Source of the DNA: Apostichopus californicus | Taxonomy: Eukaryota > Echinodermata > Holothuroidea > Aspidochirotida > Stichopodidae | Assembly (NCBI GenBank): GCA_020650975.1 | Contig: JAIPMN010002654.1 | Coordinates: 1 to 30,500 of the forward strand | Reading direction: 5' to 3' | DNA length: 30,500 nucleotides | Shown here: positions 21,101-30,100 of the stretch, piece after piece | Numbering within the stretch: position 1 is the first letter of the stretch | How the letters are laid out: each line of letters opens with the position of its first letter | Notes under the pieces: generated by a model | What the model saw: the letters and a program-made list of their open reading frames with translations, nothing else | Told to the model about the DNA's origin: nothing | The model's database searches: none | Position numbers and translations under genes: made by a program

Positions 21101-24100
21101 ATTGTGTTGACACTAGATTAATATTTGTTATTATTTGTTTTCACTGTATTTATTTCCTTTTTATCGTTTTTTGTTTTTGTTTTATTGTAAAGCGCTTTGA
21201 TACTTTTTGTGATTTAGTGCTATAAAAATGACATATTTATTTATTATTTTATTTATTTAATGATGTAATGTAAATAAAATCTTATATAGCGCACTACGCG
21301 CAATGCATCTGTGCGCTTTACAAACAATCTAGAATATACAATGACAAAAAACAGTAAATACATAAAGCAGTAAATACATATACCATCTACAGATATATGC
21401 AGGAATATGAGATCGAAAAAAACTATTAAAAGCACTGGTGAAGAGTAAAGCGATAAAACAGAATGACTACAAAATCTACAATTTGAATGCTAAAAAGTGA
21501 AAATTCCAATTGAAGTTAGAACCTAATGTTATGAAATAGTAATACTGCCTCTTTGATGTTACCGAAAAACTCAATCGAGACATCGTACAGGCCCTTTATA
21601 TATTTATCTAGGTCAAGGAATCAGTTTTCCCACGAGAAGTTTTAACTATCTTATTGAATCTTGTTACAGGGCCTTTTTCCCAAAATAGATTCCATTGTGT
21701 CTGTAGAACATTCGAGAAGGTTCTTCTCACGTGGTATGGAAGTTTCCATGAGAAAGGGGTGGACTTCCAAACTCCCAACCAATCAGGGCAGATCAGTCAT
21801 ATTTTTATATCGTTAAGCTAATGCAGGATGAGCAGGTTATTGGCTGCCTTCTGATTATGCGCAGAGGGATTTCGGTAGAGTAAGGTATAAAGGCGGCATG
21901 CTCCCGCAAGTTTGTCACTTCGTCGTCACTTCGTCACCATTTCATCACTCCTTCAAATTGCGTAATTGACGGAGTCAAATCATTGTAATTTTATTTTATT
22001 TGTAAGAGAATCGACAGAGAAGAAATTATACCGAATCACTAAATCAAATCCGATCTTGTCAACTTGTTTTCTTTTCTGAGAACTCATTGTTTTCTTTTAT
22101 CTTCCGTTCGAGACGTCTCCTGAAGAAGCATAAATACGGCATCAAGATAACCCCAGTACCTTTCTATCGCGAGTCCCCATACAATATTACATGTCTGAGG
22201 AGCCGGGCTCGTCACTATATTACACTAAAACCAACACGACAGAACAACATAAAATTTAAAAAATCCTAGAAACCATCTTTGTAGTGCTCTTGAAAGAGAT
22301 GCGTTTTCAAGTGTGACTTGAAGGAGGTGAAGTCCGTGATCATGCGAAGTGTGAAGTCCGTAATATATGACATCCAATCAACATTGTATTGTTCCAAAGT
22401 AAAATAAATCTGAAGAGATAATTATAGACTTTAAACAATACCTCTATTCCTGATTCCAACAGAAGCTTTCCTGTAATGGAGATGATTGGACTGCAGATAT
22501 CATCACTGTAAAAAAATAAAATAAAACATAAGTTTCCAAGGCATCCCAGTAACAGATAGTCGATATTCCCTTTATAAGAGTTCAGTTTGAGCATTCAATG
22601 ACAGCTGTCTCTGCTGTTTACAAATTGACTTAACACAACAATCTAGACTATGGTACATAAACGACAAGGCAAAATGGAATACATAAAAATGTCTCTAAAC
22701 AGTTTAGTTTAAACTTGGATAGCCAGACCAGATGCTGGAAATCATTCCTTCTCAGGTTAACTGAGGGATCAGGGACACAAGACCCCTCCCCCCCCCCCCT
22801 TGAACTGTTTGAAGGATAACTAAATATCCTCCATTTTCTACTGATAAAGTGATAAATAAAGCAGGGGTTCTTCAATCCAATGCCCACATACAATGCTGCT
22901 AAATCTAGTGTAGATTGCTTCACAACTATAAGAATTAAAATCGATCAAAACTTTTCATACATCACATCTTCTACAAAACAGACAGTTACAAGTGTGCCAC
23001 TAGCATACTGAGGGATATTGTGTATATATTATATCTGTATGATAGATACCAACACTTTTTTCATATAAAAAAATAGCTGACCAACCAAAGATTACTTACA
23101 GTGGTTCAAGGCAGTTGATACAATATTACTTAAAATCACACGTAAATACTTATATTCACTGTCTATTTAATTTTTCAAAACATTAGAGGATTAGTTGCTA
23201 AGTACTTTGTGTAGACGCAACCATTATGACCCATCTCAACTTAATATGACTATATTTATAGTCCTTTATGGTAAAAATGACTTTTGTTCGAAAAATAGCT
23301 AAAATGTTCATTTTTACCTTATAAAATGGCAATTTGCCAATTCTAGCATATTCTTGAAAAATGCTAGCCTTGACATGTTACAGTTGGTTGATAGGTGTCG
23401 AGTCACCTCTTGAATTGGAAAGTGGTCGGCCAAAACTTGGAGGGCCTGTTGGTGTTAATTGAATGAAAATAGTTGTTTCAGAAACAAAAATTATATTAAG
23501 GAGTCCTGGCATGATGCCTAACTTTTTTTTCACAGAATAAAACACAATATTCACCATCACCTCCAGTTCTGTAAATTAATCACAAACCCTTCTTTCAAAA
23601 TTTGTCATTTTGCAAACAGTATAAATTTTCAACCATACTGAAAAGTAAAATTTGGGTATGCACAATTGCTTTTTTTCTTTCTTTCTTTACAAAAGTGCCA
23701 ACTTTTAAAGGAATAACTTCAAAGGTAGCATTCATTTGTACTTGTACAAATAGAACTTATTATAAGGATTGTAGTGATGCTTGCATTCAATTCAATTCAT
23801 ACATGCAGAGTTGACTTTCTTCCTTTTTTTTTTTTTTTTTTGAGCATTTGAATTTGGCATGTTTTATATTTACCGAAAGTGACCTTAAAGCAAAACAGGT
23901 GTGCCGAGCAAAGTTATCATTAGATTTCCATTAAAAGTGGTCCCCAACTTTCCACTCCAAAGTTTGATCCTTCATAACACAAATACATCACATTCATAGA
24001 TAATGTGTAAACTACAGAAGCCGTAAACAAAGTGTTAGTTCTACTCAAATCAGGGGAAAAATACTGAATACAAAATAAACAGAAAGAATTATCCTTTTAT

Positions 24101-27100
24101 GAGTACAAATAACACTCAAGTACAACTTGAGGATCAAAGACTGTCTCGGTACTAAAATACTGCAAGTACATGATAAATGTCTTACCTTTCCCAGACATGT
24201 TACATTATGTTCACTTCCAGTTACCATAGCAACCAGCTTAACAAGGATTTCTTCTCTTGTAGAAAAGTCACCTGTTTCTTGAGCCTTGCAAAGACCAGTG
24301 GCAGGTTTACATTCTCCTCTATCCTCTGAGGTCAAAGGTTGAAGACTGATGCCTTCATCCAGAATGAAATTTAATCCAATCAATCTGACCTCATACAGAG
24401 GTGAACAAAGAAGTTTCATCAGAAGACAACTGCGGGATACTTGCAGACCATTAATTTGGGGGTCTACTTTGATTTGAATTGTATTTAAGGAATGACATAT
24501 GTTTGTGACATGTTCTTCAGGAATTTGCATAAACCTGGTCAGAAAAATTGCTTCTTCTTTGGCTAATGCCACAGAATCAGGTTGAAGGTCACAAGATGAC
24601 TTTAAACAATCACGGATAAAGATCTCTACAAAGTTATTTGTTAAAACTTTCACAGAATGACCGACTCCATCAGTCACGGATAGAGACAGGATCCACTGTT
24701 GATCTATCAAAACTGTATTGATAATTTGCATAAAGGCTGCCCTCGTTGTTGCACATCTGTTTTGACTGAACAAGGAAGAAAAGACAATGTCAATCAAACT
24801 TAATTCATAGGTTCTTTTATTATAAAGCTGACACTGTGGCACTGGCAGACTTTGCTTTAGAGATTGTATGCGATTCTCAATCACAGAATAAACTATTTTC
24901 AACCAGTGAATTAAGGATAAATTCTGAAAACTGTATTTTTCTCACTTGTCAGCACTGAATGAGAGCAGTAGCATGGGAGTTGCTTTCTGCTTCCGATTTT
25001 GTAAAGTTAATGAACGACAAATGTAATTTTTGTGTACGACATAAACTGTGAGCTTCATTGAAAGCTTGAGGTAAAACTGATACCTGGGATATCAATATTA
25101 ACCACTGTGAACATTATTTTACTCATTTCAGATGAGATGAAGTTTAATTATTTAATATAAATATAGAAATTCCTTCTCTTAAATATAAATACTTTTTTTT
25201 TTATTTGCAAACATGTGGCATTCTTCCCCTTAGCAATAATTTTGCACACAAAAATTATTACAATAATCCAATACAGCTTTTCTGCAGATTAGAGAGAAAA
25301 GGATTAGAGAGATTGTAGAGTAGATGTGACAAAATACTGAGAAAAAGTGAAACTAACACAAGATTATATAATGTTCTCACCAAGAAGAAATCCAAGAATA
25401 GGATTTTAGTAGAGGTAAAACATCTTTGAAAAACTGGTTGATAATTGCAGAAATTGTTCCAGCTTTCTTAACGTGAGCTTCAATTAGATTCTTGACCTGT
25501 TGACAAATAAAACATTGATGCTAAAATTGTAGTTTTGCAAAGTGGAGCTTATAATCAGCTTTTTTTTTCAATTACTTTTATTCTTTCAGACAGAGCTATC
25601 ATGACTAATTCGAACTCATTGTGAATTCTTGCCAACTTTAAATCTTTCAAATTCTTTCATTTCTGGCTTGATTACTATTTCTCTTTCCTCTGATTGACAA
25701 CAGAAGTAAGAAGCTCTGAGACTAATACTGATGCTAATCAGTCTTAACTCTACTAATGCAAATATTAATATTATCAATATTAGTTGAAGTAATACCTCTG
25801 ATGAACTAATCAATATTAATTACTTACCATCTCTCCCAGTTTTATCAGGAGTCCCTTGGTTTATAAGATTCATATCATGCTCCATTTTATCTGCTAATCT
25901 CCTTGCAAAATTTAATTTCAATGTTCCCTTTTCTAAATTGCTATCATTAAGTAGGACACACTTACTTCTTTACCTACGTCAGGAACATGGAGGAAATCCA
26001 CTGTGTTCTGCAGTGCTAACTAAACTCAGTGCGATATTGGATTATATGTAACTGATATTTATTGTAGTGGCAATGTGCTGTTGTTGTTGTTGTTAAGATA
26101 TGCATTTATCATATATTTCTGTCGTTAAACTTGCTTTCTGTTAAAATACCAAACTGTTTTTATGGGAGTTCTTATGTCGACATCTTGTTTTAGATGCGAC
26201 CTGCCCAATTCTCCTGCAATTTTCCCCATTCCAGATATTTTGGGGATCGAAAATTGTAACCCTCTTTAAGTTTTTGCTAGACAGGTTTGAAATATTCTTA
26301 TTAATACCAATAATTCTTGAGTTCAGAAGCAAGTACTGACAGTGGTTAATACTGAGTTGAAAAACTAAAATCAAAATTGGATAAGACTACTGAATATTGA
26401 ACAACAACAGCAAAAATGACAACAATAATATTAATAACATTAGATGTTATTACAAGGTCTTAAAGACAGCAAGTTAACAACCGAGTGTTCATGTCCAACA
26501 TTGGCTGCTTTTACTGGAATTATCTGACCTAATTAGTTGTCTTTCAGTCTGTTACACTCACCATTAGCAGAATTCCATGTAACTGGTTTTGATTTACACA
26601 ATCCTGAGGAGTTGATGGAAGTGACTGAATTAAGGAGACTAGCATTGAATTGACATCATTGAGTGACACCAGCGAGGACAGAGCTCTTGCAGCCATACAC
26701 CTGGTCTTGTAAACTGCACACTGTGAACAACTATTGAAAGGAATGGAAAAGGATAAACATAGAGGGTAGCTTCATTTGTCAAATCAAGAATAAAATAATT
26801 TCAAAGGATATCTTTACAGAACATCTATATTGCAAAAAGTATGTTTCTTCAAAATGAACACATATTTTCTCGGTATATGAAATAATTCATTTTATGTTAA
26901 TATTGCTTGTTCTAAATACTCTCAAATATTCTGATCAAACTCAGAGTTCCAGCTATACTACTAAAAGGTATCATTAGTGTATACTGCCCCCATATACTCT
27001 CTAACCAAGCTGTACAAGAACAGAATCCCTGCAGTGCTTTTTGCCCTAATACTCATCATTTCCAAATGGTATCATCGCTACATTTACTGGACAACAAGTG

Positions 27101-30100
27101 GTATCATCTCTACATTACCAGATGACAGTAGTATCATCTCTACAATTACCTGATGACAAGTGGTATCATCTCTACATTACCTGATGACAAGTGGTATCAT
27201 CTCTACATTATCTAATGACAAGTGGTATCATCTCTACAATCACCTGATAAGAAGTATCATCTCTACATTAACCGACAACAAGTAGTATCATCTCTACATT
27301 ACCTAATGACAAGTGGTATCATCTCTACATTACCTAATGATAAGTGGTATCATCTCTACATTACCTGATGACAAGTGGTATCATCTCTACATTACCCGAT
27401 GACAAGTGGTATCATCTCTACAATTACCAGATGACAAGTAGTATCATCGCTACAATTACCGGACAACAAGTAGTATCATCTCTACATCACCCGACGAAAA
27501 GTGGTATCATCTCTACATTACCCGATGACAAGTGGTATCATATCTACATTACCCGATGACAAGTGGTATCATCTCTACATTACCCGATGACAAGTGGTAT
27601 CATCTCTATATTACCTGATGACAAGTGGTATCATCTCTACAATTACCTGATGACAAGTGGTATCATCTCTACAATTACCTGATGACAAGTAGTATCATCT
27701 CTACATTACCTGATGACAAGTGGTATCATCTCTTTTGTGCTGAGAGAAGCCGTTTCAACCTCTTGGTAGGAAGGATGAAGATGAGAGAGGATAATGAGTG
27801 TTGGAAATAAACTGGGATGAAGTAGACTGCTCTCCTCACTGTAAAGAAATATAAAAAAATAAAAATTACCATGAATGAAAAGAGAAGAGTAGAGTTTGGT
27901 GGTGCATAAACTGCTAGAGGCTCAGAAGTGCAACTGGCTGTGCCGGGAGCTTGAAACAAATGGTGGCTAAACACATCAGACAAAATTAGCACCTTTTGCA
28001 ACCAATAGGAAAATGATACCTTCTGCCTTATAACATGGAAGCACTTTTGGCACATGGACTTGGCATAGCATCAGTTCAGAGCAATCCACCCCTGGGCTGC
28101 CTGTTAGATAGCTTGGCTGGTTGCTCAGCTCCTGATTATGTTAGACTGATCAATGTCTGATCAATCTGCAACAGGGATCTATCAGCATTAAATTAATAAA
28201 TGTTTCAAGAAAAGAATATAATGTTTTACTACATTACAGGTCTAACCTTAGCACCAAGTGTCCTCTCAAACTCACCTGAAGTGATTCTAGTAACCTGGGG
28301 GGGGGGGGGGTGGGCACCCCCATGAATCAGTGTTTTATAAGCAACTTCATTCACCAGTACTCAATAATGATCAGCAGCAACTTTGAAGAATATCAGTTTC
28401 AGCCAGTGGCCCAAGACATGAGCCATAGTTATGCTTCCACTGAAATTCCTTGAAAATACAAAATTATCTACTATCTACTATTATCTATCTACTATGACCG
28501 ACTTAGTGAATACCCATTTGAGCACTTCCAAACAATGAATCCAGCTTACTATTAAATAACCTTTAACCTCACATTCCTGAACAACCAAACTGACACAGTA
28601 CACTCCCACTCGGTATGTGATCATTTGGTGGATCCATCCATTTCTACAGAATTTTTTAAAATTTATTTTATTGGTTGAGCCATTCTACACATTCACAACA
28701 ATGATTGAACAGCAATTTCCAAATTGCTGATAGTCAATAATTTCCCAGTAAAACATAAAATGCATTTAATAAATGAATAATTCAGATCAGAGGCAGACTG
28801 TACCTAGACTTAAGGCTTGACTGCAGCTGTTTGATCAGAAAAGCATGAAGCGACGGGAAACGGGAAAAGAATTCACGCCCGGTCATACTGTAAAATAAAC
28901 AAGAAACATAAATCCTGAAAAAATATCTTGTGAAAAATATGTTTAATAATGTAAGTAATAGTTGATACCTAAAACTGAACAAGTCTTCCCTAAATTAAGG
29001 AAACCACTTTCTACCATACTCTGTGATATCTTAAAGGGATATTTCAGAGACAAATTTATTTTTGACATTAAAAACAAAAGATAAAATTTTCATGCACTTC
29101 CTATATGCCTCTTTCCAGATATATGTTAAAGACTATTCATTTTGCACCAACAGTGAACTTGGAGGTGTGATGTCATAGTATGTGCACTGATGAAAAATTA
29201 TTCTGTTTAAAGTTTATTTATCTTTCACTCTGTTTTAATCGTGAATTGGATACAGTTCCAACTTTTGTAGGAATTAAATGAACGTGTCAATCATTGACTC
29301 AAGTCACCATAATCATCTCTGACGTAAAAACCTCACAAGGTTGTTTTTAAGGAAAGGCAGAAATCAAGTCCCAACTTGATGTCATATGATCCAGGTATTA
29401 ATACTACAAACATTACGTGAGCTGTCACTCACACTACAAAGATTTCTACATTCGTACAGACCGAAGGAAAAAGACAATATTTACCAATTTTTCTTGCTCA
29501 GTTCATCCTTTTCTCGATTGACTCCAAATATCCTTGTAACCAGTGCACTGAAGAGAAGTGTAGATGAGTTTCTAACCTGTGATCAACAACCAAAAAAGAT
29601 GATAACAAATCAGATACTCAATATTGTTTTCTGGTTTACTAAGTTTCAAATTTGCAATCTGCTAATTTGCACTTTTAAGCTGTTTCTTATTATGAATATT
29701 TTAAAATCCTTCATATTTTTGCTCTCGTCTTCTGTTGAAGGCCATTCAATAAATATTGTTTAAAAATCCTGCTGGAAGTAGCAAGAGATAAAACAAAGCA
29801 ACAAATTGCAAATATATTTCAATTAGATGGATAAAATCATGACAAATGTATCAAGGAATGTACAAATTAAAGAAACACATCTCAAAAATACAAACAAAAT
29901 TAATATCGATATCAATAGTAATAGTAATTGACAGAAACAGAGCTAGTATTATAAACTTATTATTAGAAATGATTTGTCGGCTAAATATTTCTTCGTTACA
30001 GTACAAAATTGATCAAATTTCCTGGATAAAGAGACTGGAGACATAGAACCGAGAAGAGGAAAGATATGAGTACATTCCAAGACCTTATCATGTAAATCTT

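Noticed and set aside
20884..21225. Plus-strand ORF of 113 codons, Lys/Arg-rich then hydrophobic
   Set aside because: Its hydrophobic end is a translation of the T-rich retroelement tail; no family recognised.
22648..22923. Minus-strand ORF of 91 codons in the THADA intron
   Set aside because: It runs through a poly-C tract as a glycine run, and its possible acceptors are out of phase with the neighbouring exons.
23378..23560. Minus-strand ORF of 60 codons (LEVMVNIVFYSVKKK...) with a preceding ACAG
   Set aside because: First considered as the missing THADA exon; the phase is wrong, and the overlapping frame at 23318-23445 fits both phase and homology.
27067..27733. CRISPR-like array
   Set aside because: Units are directly adjacent with no unique spacers, in an animal intron, and one copy is the end of a coding exon.
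27344..27810. Plus-strand ORFs of 71 and 61 codons with repeated YHLYNY-like peptides
   Set aside because: They are translations of the 31-bp minisatellite in the antisense direction of THADA; repetition comes from the DNA array, not from a protein.
29386..29763. Plus-strand ORF of 125 codons
   Set aside because: Antisense to THADA exon 2 and AT-rich intron; no protein character of its own.
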